Shown piece after piece: positions 32,588 to 41,022 of a stretch of DNA of 54,005 nucleotides. How positions within the stretch are numbered: position 1 is the first letter of the stretch; each line of letters starts with the position of its first letter. The notes beneath the pieces were generated by a model. That model worked only from the letters and a program-made list of their open reading frames with translations, was not told the origin of the DNA and ran no database searches. Both the position numbers and the translations under genes were made by a program. This DNA comes from an uncultured Collinsella sp. GTDB taxonomy: Bacteria; Actinomycetota; Coriobacteriia; Coriobacteriales; Coriobacteriaceae. The DNA is taken from assembly GCA_900547765.1 (NCBI GenBank), contig URIA01000007.1:1-54005 (forward strand). Direction: 5' to 3'.

Positions 32588-33250
32588 ATGTCCGAAAAGA
32601 GTGCCCTGTTCATGGCGCGCACGACGCGCTTCCACGAGTTTGCCCGCAGCCTGACGACCACCCTGGGTGTCGAGGTGAGCCTGGCCACCCCCGATTCGCC
32701 GACTGCGGCGCACGACTTTGACCTGCTGATCCTCGATTCCGATGGCATCCGCAGCGACCGTATCGATCAGATTGCCAAGTGGCTCGACGATCGTGGCGGC
32801 GTTCCCATGTTGGTGATCGTCGACGACGAGGCACTCGGCACCCTGCGCCTGCCGAACCACGCGCATGCCGACTTTGTATGCCCCACGGCGACGCCCAACG
32901 AGCTTAAGGCTCGTGCGCAGCGCCTGATGGGCGAGGAGGAGACCGTCACCGCCGACGATGTGCTCAACATCGATAACCTCGAGATTAATCTGGCTACCTA
33001 CCAGGTGACGCTCGATGGCGAGCCCATCGATCTGACACTGATGGAGTACTCGTTGCTGAGCTTTTTGGCGACGCACCCCAATCGAGCCTACAGCCGCGAA
33101 GTGCTGCTGCACCGCGTGTGGGGCTTTGAGTACTGCGGCGGCACGCGTACCGTCGACGTGCACATCCGACGCATCCGCTCCAAGGTGGGTCCGCAGATCG
33201 CGGCGCACATCACCACCGTCCGCGGCGTGGGCTACCTGTTTAAGGACTAG
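32588..33250 (+). CDS. GlnR-like atypical OmpR-family response regulator
   Basis: 220-residue regulator. The C-terminal winged helix (residues ~125-220) is a clear Trans_reg_C domain: LTLMEYSLLSFLATHPNRAY, SREVLLHRVWGFEYCGGTRT, VDVHIRRIRSKVG. The N-terminal receiver is degenerate. The phospho-acceptor position may be the Asp in DLLILDSDG, but the N-terminal acidic pair is absent (SALFMARTTR) and the usual Lys is lost (ADFVCPTATP). Such phosphorylation-independent receivers are typical of actinobacterial GlnR, the nitrogen regulator. Its place 50 bp downstream of the glnA homologue supports this. The start at 32588 has TTTGGAGG upstream. No histidine kinase is adjacent. A terminator follows. 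Confidence 0.82.
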   Translation: MSEKSALFMARTTRFHEFARSLTTTLGVEVSLATPDSPTAAHDFDLLILDSDGIRSDRIDQIAKWLDDRGGVPMLVIVDDEALGTLRLPNHAHADFVCPTATPNELKARAQRLMGEEETVTADDVLNIDNLEINLATYQVTLDGEPIDLTLMEYSLLSFLATHPNRAYSREVLLHRVWGFEYCGGTRTVDVHIRRIRSKVGPQIAAHITTVRGVGYLFKD

Positions 33251-33271
33251 CAAGTAAATAGAGGAATGTGA

Positions 33272-33301
33272 GGGTACCGGAGATTTCTCCAGTACCCTTT
33301 T
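33272..33301 (+). terminator. Terminator after the GlnR-like gene
   Basis: GGGTACCGGAGA pairs with TCTCCAGTACCC (11 of 12 positions), followed by TTTTCTC. Confidence 0.85.
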
Positions 33302-33430
33302 CTCGTTTAGGGCGAAAAGAAGACCTTTCACCGATTTAAAGTGGGTCAGTAAAAACAATATCAAACGTATAACTATCTCACGAATATCATTTAGTTACCG
33401 TATCTCCCTACTGCACGGATGGAGGAAGAA

Positions 33431-34558
33431 ATGCGTTATTCGAGAAAGGTGATTGTCGGATTCATAGTATTGCTTGCCGCCCTGATGTCTCCAAGGTTGG
33501 TTTTTGGAGACGACGACTTGGTTCGTGTCACACCGCAAATAGCTGTGGAGCAAGCGCAAGCTTTCTTTGATGACGTATCGGATGAGCCGGTGACCGCTTG
33601 TGACCCAGTAAAAATGGTGAATTCCGATGGGGAATCAATCGGGTATATCGTTCGCGCGAAGCGGGATGACGTTAACTATGGCTACGTCGTATTTGATTCA
33701 GAGCGATCTTGGTGGATCAGCGAATACTGCTTGGCTCCGAACGCCCCTATGCCCATTGAGAATACAAGCGATGAAATAGCTCTTCTCGCATCCCAAGATG
33801 ACATCGTTGCTTTGAAATTTGACGAGCTGTCTTTTGGTATTGCAGATCTGGATAATAACGTTGTTTTAGATGAGAAGGGATGCCGGTCAACAGCGGTGTT
33901 TTCTGTGGGAAATAGCCGCAGCGGATCTCCAGGCAGGTTCGAGGATGTTTTCGTATCGCCCAAAGACCTGTATAAGCAAGGATATGTCATTGACGCAAGT
34001 AAAACAATTTCAGGGATGATAACGCCTACACAATCAGAGGTTATTAAAGAAACGGGGACCTATGCTTGCGATGTGTCTGCAATGTTTGCGGTAAGCAGCC
34101 ATTATGTAACGCTAAACCGGCTCAAATTGCCAGACTTATATCATGAGCTTTGGCAGTTATCGGGAACATCCGGCGATCCAAATAAGTCATTCGATCAAGC
34201 TACGGGCCTTTACTTTACCCAAGGAAGGACTCCATCTCCAAATGCTGCCCCGGCTATTAAGGAGTTCTGTGCTAGGCGCGGGAAAAGGCTTGAGACATCA
34301 TTTGCTTGGTATCCATCTTGGGATTCTTTCAGGGCAACTGCAGATTCTGGAAATCTCAGTATTTTTTCTGGGACTCTCAGGTCAAGCCATGACGCTCATG
34401 CGATGGCTGTTGCGGGATATGTGGCTATGCATAATACATATTCAAATGATAAGAAATATATGCTTGTTGTCTGGGACGGTTGGTTCAATCAGCTGCGTTT
34501 TCTTCCATATGACACAACGATTTATATATCGCATGAAGGGACGTATTGTGGAGAGTGA
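33431..34558 (+). CDS. Secreted C39-like cysteine peptidase with propeptide-like N-terminus
   Basis: 375-residue exported protein in an AT-richer island. A signal peptide is clear (RKVIVGFIVLLAALMSPRLVFG). Residues ~30-130 resemble the propeptide or inhibitor domains of streptopain-type proteases (QIAVEQAQAFFDDV, GESIGYIVRAKRDDVNYGYV). Residues ~205-370 look papain/C39-like, with candidate triad C213 (TYACDVSAMF), H323 (AHAMAVAGYV) and D349 (LVVWDGWF). The ATG at 33431 has GGAGGAAG directly before it; the ATG at 33419 contains that ribosome site and is rejected. It leads a three-gene cluster and overlaps the next gene slightly. The fold is inferred from motif spacing only. Confidence 0.65.
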   Translation: MRYSRKVIVGFIVLLAALMSPRLVFGDDDLVRVTPQIAVEQAQAFFDDVSDEPVTACDPVKMVNSDGESIGYIVRAKRDDVNYGYVVFDSERSWWISEYCLAPNAPMPIENTSDEIALLASQDDIVALKFDELSFGIADLDNNVVLDEKGCRSTAVFSVGNSRSGSPGRFEDVFVSPKDLYKQGYVIDASKTISGMITPTQSEVIKETGTYACDVSAMFAVSSHYVTLNRLKLPDLYHELWQLSGTSGDPNKSFDQATGLYFTQGRTPSPNAAPAIKEFCARRGKRLETSFAWYPSWDSFRATADSGNLSIFSGTLRSSHDAHAMAVAGYVAMHNTYSNDKKYMLVVWDGWFNQLRFLPYDTTIYISHEGTYCGE

Positions 34559-34901
34559 CGGCGAAGATGATAGAAAGCGCATACGTAAAACGCTGGGGCT
34601 TCTTTGCGCATTTCTTGGGATATTGGTTGTCGCGGCCTATCAACCGAGCCCCTCGGTCGTTGGTGGAAAAGATGACGAACATATTTCAGTTGAAGTACAG
34701 ACGCTGTCGGATATTCATAACGGGCAATTTGAGGCGCTTATGCCAAGTGGTTGCCGTAAGAAAATCGATATGCGCCGTAAGTCAAGTTCCGGATATGTCT
34801 CAGGGTTGAAAGCAGGTGATAAATGGATTCTAGTTTTTGTGGAAGATAAGGAACTTGACGGGACTGTTCTGTATCCCCATTCAGCTGAGAAAGTCAAATA
34901 A
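34548..34901 (+). CDS. Small hypothetical membrane-anchored protein
   Basis: I do not recognise this 117-residue protein. It has a charged N-terminus (ESDGEDDRKRIRKT), one membrane segment (LGLLCAFLGILVVAAY) and an extracytoplasmic part of ~85 residues containing SLSDIHNGQF-like and GDKWILVFVEDKELDGT segments, compatible with a small beta domain. The GTG at 34548 is preferred because AAGGGA lies 6 nt upstream; an in-frame ATG at 34533 lacks a ribosome site. Its start overlaps the end of the peptidase gene, so the two are translationally coupled. It could be an inhibitor or chaperone for the peptidase; this is a guess. Confidence 0.6.
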   Translation: MESDGEDDRKRIRKTLGLLCAFLGILVVAAYQPSPSVVGGKDDEHISVEVQTLSDIHNGQFEALMPSGCRKKIDMRRKSSSGYVSGLKAGDKWILVFVEDKELDGTVLYPHSAEKVK

Positions 34902-34922
34902 GGTAGACAAGGGGAATGAAGA

Positions 34923-35507
34923 ATGATTGATAGAAAGCAGTTTTTAGGTCTGATGGCAGGGGCTCCTATTTTGATGCGAGCTGGGATGGCAGAAGCCGTG
35001 GAGTTGCCGGACCCTCGGAAGCGATTGACGCTCGTGGTCGACACGGTGGTCAGAGATGAAAATGGCAATGAAAAAACGCGAACAAGAAGCAGAGAGACTA
35101 TTTTCACGCCAGAGAGCGAAATTGTGTCTGCGGACGCTATGGCCGGTGATGTCATAACAATCCAGAGGGAATCAGATGCAACGTTGCCGCTGCTTGCCAA
35201 GATTGAGCTCACGGTCGCTTATTTTAACGATAAAACAGAAATTGAGATTCGTTCCGGAAAGTACTCGATAGTCCAAACCGATCCGCTTGTGATGTATGCA
35301 AACGCTTGGTACGCGCTCATGCAGAAGGATAAATACGTGATGAATAACTTCACGGAAAGCGAAGCATCATATGAAACGGGGTGGGGGCCAACGCCATACG
35401 ACGCGGAGAAAGATAAGTGGACGTGCGGATCAGGCATGGGTGCGACGATTACGGACTTTATTAACGATTCAACATATAGTTTTGCTATCGACTGTTATAT
35501 CGAATAG
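34923..35507 (+). CDS. Hypothetical exported protein
   Basis: 194 residues, not recognised. The N-terminus (IDRKQFLGLMAGAPILMRAG, then MAEA) looks like a signal peptide with an AXA-type end; the RKQFLG start is vaguely Tat-like but lacks a twin arginine. The mature part alternates charged beta-like segments (RLTLVVDTVVRDENGNEKTR, IELTVAYFNDKTEIEIRSGK) and ends in an aromatic, Cys-containing region (WTCGSGMGATITDF...FAIDCYIE). It follows the membrane protein by 21 bp and shares its AT-rich codon use, so all three probably form one operon acquired together. It may be a substrate or partner of the peptidase; unproven. Confidence 0.6.
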   Translation: MIDRKQFLGLMAGAPILMRAGMAEAVELPDPRKRLTLVVDTVVRDENGNEKTRTRSRETIFTPESEIVSADAMAGDVITIQRESDATLPLLAKIELTVAYFNDKTEIEIRSGKYSIVQTDPLVMYANAWYALMQKDKYVMNNFTESEASYETGWGPTPYDAEKDKWTCGSGMGATITDFINDSTYSFAIDCYIE

Positions 35508-35626
35508 ACATGACGGCATAAAACGAATTGGCTTATAAGCATGTCATTACTTAAGCAAAGCTGAAATCTTGGCATCTAGTGCTCGGGACTGCCCAGCTTG
35601 GGGTACAACTCAACGTGAACAATGAT

Positions 35627-35655
35627 GGCCCGCCACATGTTTGGCGGGCCTTTGG
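35627..35655 (+). terminator. Hairpin between the island and htrA
   Basis: GGCCCGCCA pairs perfectly with TGGCGGGCC around CATGTT, followed by TTTGGTTATTT. It probably terminates the island operon; it lies 25 bp upstream of the htrA start, so it could also attenuate htrA. Confidence 0.65.
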
Positions 35656-35679
35656 TTATTTGACGAAAGGATCGCAGCC

Positions 35680-37140
35680 ATGAGCGAGAACGATTCCCAG
35701 CGTCCCCAGGATGCGGGCAACGCCGGCGAGACCCAGCAGCAGCCGCGTGTGCAGGTGGAGTCGGCGCCTGCCGACAGCAACATTCCCTACGTGCAGGCCT
35801 ACGACACACAGACCGGCAAGCCGCTGGGCAGCCAGCAGGTTGTAAACAAGCACACGGTGGTTAAGACCAAAACCAAAAAGCTGCCGATTTTTATTACGGC
35901 GCTTGCCGGCTGCGCCTGCGGCGCCCTGCTGGTCATCGCGCTCATTATGAGCGGCACGCTCAACATTGGCGGCGGAAAGAATGCCGTGACGGCGGGCGCT
36001 TCGGGTTCATCGACGCAAAAGATCACTATCGACTCCGAGGACACCACGCTGGCCGAGGCCGTTTCTGCCAAGGCCCTGCCCTCCGTCGTTTCCATCACCG
36101 CCACTTCGAGCGGCGGCCAGAATGGCTCGCTTTCGCAGTCTGCTGATGAGTCGGATAGCTCGGGCAGCGTCGGTTCGGGTGTTGTGCTCGATACCGAGGG
36201 TCACATCCTCACCAACAACCACGTGGTTGATGGCTACGACCAGTACGTGGTGACCATGGACGACGGCACCACCTATGAGGCCGAGTTCGTGGGCAACGAC
36301 GCCTCGAGCGACCTGGCCGTCATCAAGCTCAAGGACGCCGATGCCTCCAAGCTCACGCCGATCGAGATCGGTGATTCCTCCAAGCTCAACGTGGGCGAGT
36401 GGGTTATGGCGATCGGCTCGCCGTTTGGCAACGAGCAGTCTGTCTCCACCGGTATCGTCTCGGCGCTCTACCGCTCCACGGCCATGAGCTCTACCAGCGG
36501 CAACACTATCTACGCCAACATGATCCAGACCGATGCCGCCATCAACCCGGGCAACTCCGGCGGCGCGCTCGTTAACGACAATGGCGAGCTTGTGGGCATT
36601 AACTCGCTTATCGAGAGCTATTCGGGCTCCAGCTCGGGCGTGGGCTTTGCTATTCCCGTTAACTACGCCAAGAACATTGCCGACCAGATTATCGACGGCA
36701 AGACGCCGGTGCATCCGTACATGGGCGCTACGCTTTCGAGCGTCAATGCGCTCAACGCCCGCACCAACAAGCTGAGCACCGATAGCGGCGCGTATGTGGC
36801 GAGCGTCGTTGAGGATGGTCCTGCTGCTAAGGCCGGAATTCAGGAGGGCGACGTCATCACCAAGCTGGGCGACGACGAGATCACGAGCGCCGATGGCCTG
36901 ATCATCGCACTGCGCAGCCACGAGGTGGGCGAGAAGGTCGAGATCACGCTCATGCGCGGCAAGGAAGAGAAGAAGGTCACCGTCGAGCTGGGCTCCGATG
37001 AAGAGCTGCAGAACCAGCAGCAGGACGACAGTTCGACCGATACCGGCAACGGCGGTATTACCGACGAGCAGCTGCGCCAGTATCTGGAGGAGCTGCTGGG
37101 CCAGCAGGGCCAGGGTCAAGGTTACGGCCAGGGGTTCTAG
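35680..37140 (+). CDS. HtrA/DegP-like serine protease with PDZ domain
   Basis: 486-residue membrane-anchored protease for envelope quality control. A cytoplasmic N-terminus of ~70 residues precedes one membrane segment (LPIFITALAGCACGALLVIA). The trypsin-like domain has H181 (TNNHVVDG), D211 (SSDLAVIKL) and S293 (NPGNSGGAL). A PDZ domain (residues ~350-445, YVASVVEDGPAAKAGIQEGD) and a Gln/Gly-rich tail follow. The ATG at 35680 has GAAAGGA upstream. It is monocistronic, closed by a strong terminator. Confidence 0.95.
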   Translation: MSENDSQRPQDAGNAGETQQQPRVQVESAPADSNIPYVQAYDTQTGKPLGSQQVVNKHTVVKTKTKKLPIFITALAGCACGALLVIALIMSGTLNIGGGKNAVTAGASGSSTQKITIDSEDTTLAEAVSAKALPSVVSITATSSGGQNGSLSQSADESDSSGSVGSGVVLDTEGHILTNNHVVDGYDQYVVTMDDGTTYEAEFVGNDASSDLAVIKLKDADASKLTPIEIGDSSKLNVGEWVMAIGSPFGNEQSVSTGIVSALYRSTAMSSTSGNTIYANMIQTDAAINPGNSGGALVNDNGELVGINSLIESYSGSSSGVGFAIPVNYAKNIADQIIDGKTPVHPYMGATLSSVNALNARTNKLSTDSGAYVASVVEDGPAAKAGIQEGDVITKLGDDEITSADGLIIALRSHEVGEKVEITLMRGKEEKKVTVELGSDEELQNQQQDDSSTDTGNGGITDEQLRQYLEELLGQQGQGQGYGQGF

Positions 37141-37166
37141 CGAGCCGTTTCGCACATACCAATGCC

Positions 37167-37209
37167 AGAGGGGCTGTCCCACCAAGTGTGGGACAGCCCC
37201 TCTTTTCTT
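37167..37209 (+). terminator. Strong terminator after htrA
   Basis: A perfect 16-bp stem, AGAGGGGCTGTCCCAC with its complement, has a 5-nt loop and a TTTCTT tail. The GGGACAGCCCC core resembles the cores of several dispersed hairpins in this window. Confidence 0.92.
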
Positions 37210-37219
37210 ATTGATCCTT

Positions 37220-37240
37220 TGGGGACGGAGGAAAACGGAT
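37220..37240 (+). repeat. Short dispersed repeat GGGGACGGAGGAAAACGGAT
   Basis: A 21-bp exact match (this motif plus a preceding T) occurs in reverse complement at 45131-45151, inside the 3' end of an ABC-transporter gene. Here it lies between the htrA terminator and the long inverted repeat. Confidence 0.7.
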
Positions 37241-37277
37241 CACTTGGGGCTGACAAGAGGCCTGGTTCGTAATGGTC

Positions 37278-37480
37278 TGGACAGTTAGTTCAGATACGTA
37301 TAAATCTGGGGCAGCTTGGGATGCGTTTTGAGCAATTTTTGATTGGGATGGGGCTCGAATGGGTGTTTGGAAGGGAGAGCGGGACGTTTACATGGTCTCG
37401 AGGAGCCCAAATTAGTTGAAACAGGGGTGTTCGTGCCTGATTCAGCTCTAGGATTTATACGTATCTGAACTAACTGTCCA
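37278..37480. repeat. Long inverted-repeat element upstream of ligA, perfect 29-bp arms
   Basis: Arms 37278-37306 (beginning TGGACAGTTAGTTC) and 37452-37480 are perfect 29-bp complements enclosing 145 nt without a reading frame. No flanking target-site duplication is evident. It is MITE-sized. The interior has TTTTGAGC in a place comparable to TTCTGAGC in the element at 12119. It ends 108 bp before ligA. Confidence 0.85.
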
Positions 37481-37588
37481 CTCCAGTCTGGCGGCTGCCG
37501 ATTCGGTGCGGTTCGAGACCGCTATTCGGCCTCATTGCGACCGGTGGTACTCTAGTATCCGTTTGAAATCGAGCGAAGGAGTGCCGCT

Positions 37589-39817
37589 ATGGAGCAATCG
37601 AGCCTGTTTGGTGACGGCGTGGACATCGATACCGAAACGCCCGCGAGCGCGGATGCCACCGCACCGGTCGACGCCCGTGCCCAGGCGGCAGCGCGTGCGG
37701 CCGAGTTGCGCCACGAGCTCGATTACCACGCCTATCGCTACTACATGCTCGATGCGCCCGAGATCACGGACGCCGCCTTTGACAAAATGCTCGTTGAGCT
37801 GCAGGAAATCGAGGCGACCTACCCCGACCTGGTGACGCCCGACAGCTATACTCAGCGCGTAGGTGGCTACGTGAGCGAGCAGTTTACGCCGGTCACGCAC
37901 ATGGCACGCATGTATTCCATGGACGATGCCATGGACCTGGACGAGCTCGACGCGTGGCTCCAACGCACCGAGGATGCGCTCGGCGCCGGTAGCGTCACCT
38001 ATACCTGCGAGCTCAAGATCGACGGCCTGGGCGTGGCCCTTACCTACCAAAACGGCACCTTCGTACGTGCGGCCACACGTGGCGATGGCACCACGGGCGA
38101 GGACGTGTCGCTCAACGTGCGCACCATCAAGGATGTGCCCATGCACCTGTCCGAGCCAGCGCTTGTCCACATGGGCGCCGACCGCGAGCGCACCATTGAG
38201 GTGCGCGGCGAGGTCTATATGCCCAAGGGCAGCTTTGTGCGCCTGAACGACGAGGCCGATGCCGAGGGCCGCGACCCCTTCGCCAACCCGCGCAACGCCG
38301 CCGCCGGCAGCCTGCGCCAAAAAGACCCCAAGGTCACGGCGCGCCGCGATCTGGCCACCTTTATCTACGCCATCGCCGATACCGACCCGCTGCACGTCCA
38401 CAGCCAGCGCGAGTTCCTCGATTGGTTGCGTAGCGCCGGCTTTAGCGTCAACCCCAACGTGGCTCGTTGCGCCACGCCGGCCGAGGTCCACGAGTTCTGT
38501 GCCCAGGCGCTCGAGCACCGCGGCGACCTGGACTACGACATCGACGGCGTGGTCGTAAAGGTCGATAGCTTTCAGCAGCAGCTCGACCTGGGCTTTACCG
38601 CCCGTGCGCCGCGCTGGGCCATTGCCTTTAAGTTCCCGCCCGAGGAAAAGCAGACCGTCTTGCGCGAAATTCGCATCCAGGTGGGCCGCACCGGTGTACT
38701 CACGCCGGTCGCCGAGTTCGACCCGGTGACGGTCGCCGGCTCTACCATCGCGCGCGCCACGCTGCACAACATCGACGAGATCCGCCGCAAAAACGTGCGC
38801 GAGGGCGACACCATCATCGTGCACAAGGCAGGCGACGTAATCCCGGAGGTCGTAGGCCCGGTGCTCGACAAGCGCCCGGCCGATTCGGTCGACTGGCACA
38901 TGCCCGAGGTCTGTCCCGTGTGCGGCAGTCCCGTGGTCCACGAGGACGGCGAGGTTGCCTACCGTTGCGTGTCCATCGACTGCCCGGCGCAGCTCAAGGA
39001 GCGTCTGCTCCACTGGGTGAGCCGCGGCTGCATGGACGTTGACGGCCTGGGTGACGAGATCGTCGACAAGATGATCGCCGCCGGCCTGATCCACGACGTC
39101 GCCGACTTCTACCAGCTCACGGTCGACGATATCGCCGGGCTAGACACGGGGCGTACCTATGCCAGCTCCAACAGCAAAAAGGGCGTCAAGAAGGGCGACC
39201 CTATCCCGGTGGGCCTCAAGACGGCCGAGAAAATCATCGCCGAGCTCAACAAGTCCAAGAGCCAGCCGCTTGGTCGCGTGCTATTTGCCCTGGGCATCCG
39301 CCATGTGGGCAAGAGTGTGGGCGAGGTCATCGCCGAGCGATTCCTGTCGATCGACAAGCTTATCTTGGCGAGCGAAGAGGATATTGCCGAGTGCGAGGGC
39401 ATCGGTCCCAAGATTGCGGCGAGCGTCAAGCAGTTCCTGGCCGTGCCCGAGAATCTCGCCGTGCTGGAACGCCTGCGCCAGGCGGGTCTGTCGCTCGAGG
39501 TCGATTTGGGCGCCGCACACGCGCAAGCTGCAGCTGACGCTGGCGTGGCGGGCGAGCTCGCCGATGCACAGCCACTCGCGGGTCTGACCTTCGTGCTCAC
39601 CGGCACGCTCGTCAACCGCACGCGCGACGAGGCGGGCGCGGCGCTCAAGGTGCTCGGCGCCAAGGTTTCGGGCAGTGTGTCAAAGAAGACGAGCTATCTG
39701 GTTGCCGGTCCCAAGGCGGGCTCCAAGCTCACCAAAGCCGAACAGCTAGGCGTACCCGTGTTGGACGAGGATGCACTCGAGCAGATCTTGGCTACTGGTG
39801 AGGTGCCCCAGGCTTAG
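37589..39817 (+). CDS. ligA: NAD-dependent DNA ligase LigA
   Basis: 742-residue replicative ligase. An N-terminal Ia domain (residues ~30-90, DYHAYRYYMLDAPEITDAAF) precedes the adenylation domain with CELKIDGLGVAL (K143). The OB fold, a four-Cys zinc finger (CPVCGSPVV...CVSIDCP), helix-hairpin-helix repeats (EDIAECEGIGPKIAASVKQF) and a C-terminal BRCT domain (LTFVLTGTLVNRTRDEA) follow. It has an N-terminal extension of ~25 acidic/Ala-rich residues. AAGGAG precedes the ATG. Monocistronic, with its own terminator. Confidence 0.97.
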   Translation: MEQSSLFGDGVDIDTETPASADATAPVDARAQAAARAAELRHELDYHAYRYYMLDAPEITDAAFDKMLVELQEIEATYPDLVTPDSYTQRVGGYVSEQFTPVTHMARMYSMDDAMDLDELDAWLQRTEDALGAGSVTYTCELKIDGLGVALTYQNGTFVRAATRGDGTTGEDVSLNVRTIKDVPMHLSEPALVHMGADRERTIEVRGEVYMPKGSFVRLNDEADAEGRDPFANPRNAAAGSLRQKDPKVTARRDLATFIYAIADTDPLHVHSQREFLDWLRSAGFSVNPNVARCATPAEVHEFCAQALEHRGDLDYDIDGVVVKVDSFQQQLDLGFTARAPRWAIAFKFPPEEKQTVLREIRIQVGRTGVLTPVAEFDPVTVAGSTIARATLHNIDEIRRKNVREGDTIIVHKAGDVIPEVVGPVLDKRPADSVDWHMPEVCPVCGSPVVHEDGEVAYRCVSIDCPAQLKERLLHWVSRGCMDVDGLGDEIVDKMIAAGLIHDVADFYQLTVDDIAGLDTGRTYASSNSKKGVKKGDPIPVGLKTAEKIIAELNKSKSQPLGRVLFALGIRHVGKSVGEVIAERFLSIDKLILASEEDIAECEGIGPKIAASVKQFLAVPENLAVLERLRQAGLSLEVDLGAAHAQAAADAGVAGELADAQPLAGLTFVLTGTLVNRTRDEAGAALKVLGAKVSGSVSKKTSYLVAGPKAGSKLTKAEQLGVPVLDEDALEQILATGEVPQA

Positions 39818-39837
39818 GACATCGATAATCAAATTAG

Positions 39838-39880
39838 AAAACCTCCCGGAAAGGTTGATACTTTCCGGGAGGTTTTTATT
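39838..39880 (+). terminator. Terminator of ligA
   Basis: A perfect 16-bp stem, AAAACCTCCCGGAAAG with its complement, has a 7-nt loop and ends in TTTTTATT. Confidence 0.93.
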
Positions 39881-40035
39881 TGGGCGTGGTGGCGGGCAGC
39901 ATGATCTGCGTCATGTAGGTTGCTGAGGGTGACCCTGCGGAGCGGTGTCGTTCCGGAGCGATAGAAGATTCATACAAAGCAAAGGGGCCCCCGCAGTGAG
40001 GTTCCACAACGGGGCTGCCCCATTGTGATGAGTTT

Positions 40036-40067
40036 TATACACTTTAACATTAACATTAACGTGTATA
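40036..40067. promoter_or_regulatory. Inverted repeat in the phd/PIN promoter
   Basis: TATACAC (40036-40042) and GTGTATA (40061-40067) flank repeated TTAACAT/TAACAT/TAAC units. It lies 36 bp before the antitoxin start. Autoregulation by the Phd-type antitoxin is likely by family habit. Confidence 0.55.
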
Positions 40068-40102
40068 CTTAGCAGTGAAGATATATGTTGAGAGGAGCAG
40101 TT

Positions 40103-40495
40103 ATGGTTACCGTCGCGTTTTCGGAACTGCGCCAAAACCTTACGCAGGTGGCCGAAAAGGTTGCCAATGAGGGCGAGGAGGTTGTGGTCTTCAAGCGGAG
40201 CAAGCCGTTGTTCAAGATCGTGCCGCTCGACTATCAAAGCCCGGTTGCAGTGGAATATGACGCTGCCCAGGAGCGCGGGGGTGCAAAGCCGACGTGCGGC
40301 TCGGACAAGCCCAAGCGCGACGTGGGTACGATGTGGCATCCCAAGATCACCTGGAAGGAGATCCGTGAGATGCTCGCGGAGAATGAGGACTACCAGGAGT
40401 ATCTCGATATCGTAGCCAAAATGCCAAAAGGAACGCCGCTCGATACGATGACGGTTGAAGATGAAAAGCGCGTCGCGAGGGAGCGCTACCTATGA
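40103..40495 (+). CDS. Phd/YefM-family antitoxin (partner of PIN toxin)
   Basis: 130-residue antitoxin. The N-terminal Phd/YefM fold is clear (VAFSELRQNLTQVAEKVANE, EEVVVFKRSKPLFKIVPLDY). The C-terminal ~80 residues, which should wrap the toxin, are longer than usual and contain HPKITWKEIREMLAENEDYQ. The ATG at 40103 has GAGAGGAG in front. Its stop overlaps the toxin start (ATGA, 40492-40495), the classic TA arrangement. Confidence 0.88.
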   Translation: MVTVAFSELRQNLTQVAEKVANEGEEVVVFKRSKPLFKIVPLDYQSPVAVEYDAAQERGGAKPTCGSDKPKRDVGTMWHPKITWKEIREMLAENEDYQEYLDIVAKMPKGTPLDTMTVEDEKRVARERYL

Positions 40496-40914
40496 GAGCA
40501 TTTCTCGATACCAATTTTCTGCTCGATTGCGTGCTTCCGGGCCGGCCGGAGCACGCAGCGGCGCAAACGATCAAGGGGCTCGTCGACGTGGGGCTTATCG
40601 AAGGCGTTGTTTCGGCCTGCTCTCTCAAGGACGCGTATTACATTCTCACCAAACAGGCCGGCGAGGCGCGCGGGCGCGAGGTAGTGCGCGACTGCCTTAA
40701 GAGCTACTCGGTAGAGTCTCTCGACCAAGAGGCTTGTTTTGCCTCCGCCTATTCCGATGAGCCGGACTTTGAGGACGGCTGTATCCGTGCGATGGCCGAG
40801 CGTGCCGGCGTGGACTTTATTATCACGCGTGACCGCGCCGCTTTTGTGCGCTCGACCATCAAGACCTTCTCGCCTGCAGAGTTCATCCGTGCGTTTCCGA
40901 TTCCGGAGGAGTAA
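40492..40914 (+). CDS. PIN-domain toxin (VapC-like ribonuclease)
   Basis: 140-residue PIN-domain protein. The acidic active site is visible: D6 in RAFLDTNFLLD, then EPDFEDGCIRAMAERAGVDF and ITRDRAAF near the C-terminus. These proteins cleave RNA, often initiator tRNA. It overlaps the antitoxin by 4 bp. Pairing of a PIN toxin with a Phd-type antitoxin is known, though VapB-type partners are more common. Confidence 0.9.
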   Translation: MRAFLDTNFLLDCVLPGRPEHAAAQTIKGLVDVGLIEGVVSACSLKDAYYILTKQAGEARGREVVRDCLKSYSVESLDQEACFASAYSDEPDFEDGCIRAMAERAGVDFIITRDRAAFVRSTIKTFSPAEFIRAFPIPEE

Positions 40915-40986
40915 AACCGCCATATCGAGGACTGTCTCCAGTGTGGTAGATCTTCTGTAGCCGACGCTCGTTAGTTGAGCTACACT

Positions 40987-41010
40987 TCATAATTATGTAC
41001 ATAATTATGA
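40987..41010. promoter_or_regulatory. Perfect 24-bp palindrome before the second TA module
   Basis: The half-site TCATAATTATGT is followed directly by its complement, giving an uninterrupted 24-bp palindrome that ends 12 bp before the antitoxin ATG. It must overlap the promoter and ribosome site region, which suits tight autorepression by the Phd/YefM antitoxin. Confidence 0.8.
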
Positions 41011-41022
41011 TTGGAGTTGAAC

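Noticed and set aside
34143..34532. N-terminal extension of the small membrane protein frame
   Set aside because: It overlaps the peptidase gene in another frame; the peptidase frame has the better protein signature.
37500..37530. tRNA-like T-arm (GGTTCGAGACC near 37510)
   Set aside because: The T-stem has a mismatch and no matching acceptor, D or anticodon arm can be drawn upstream; probably chance.
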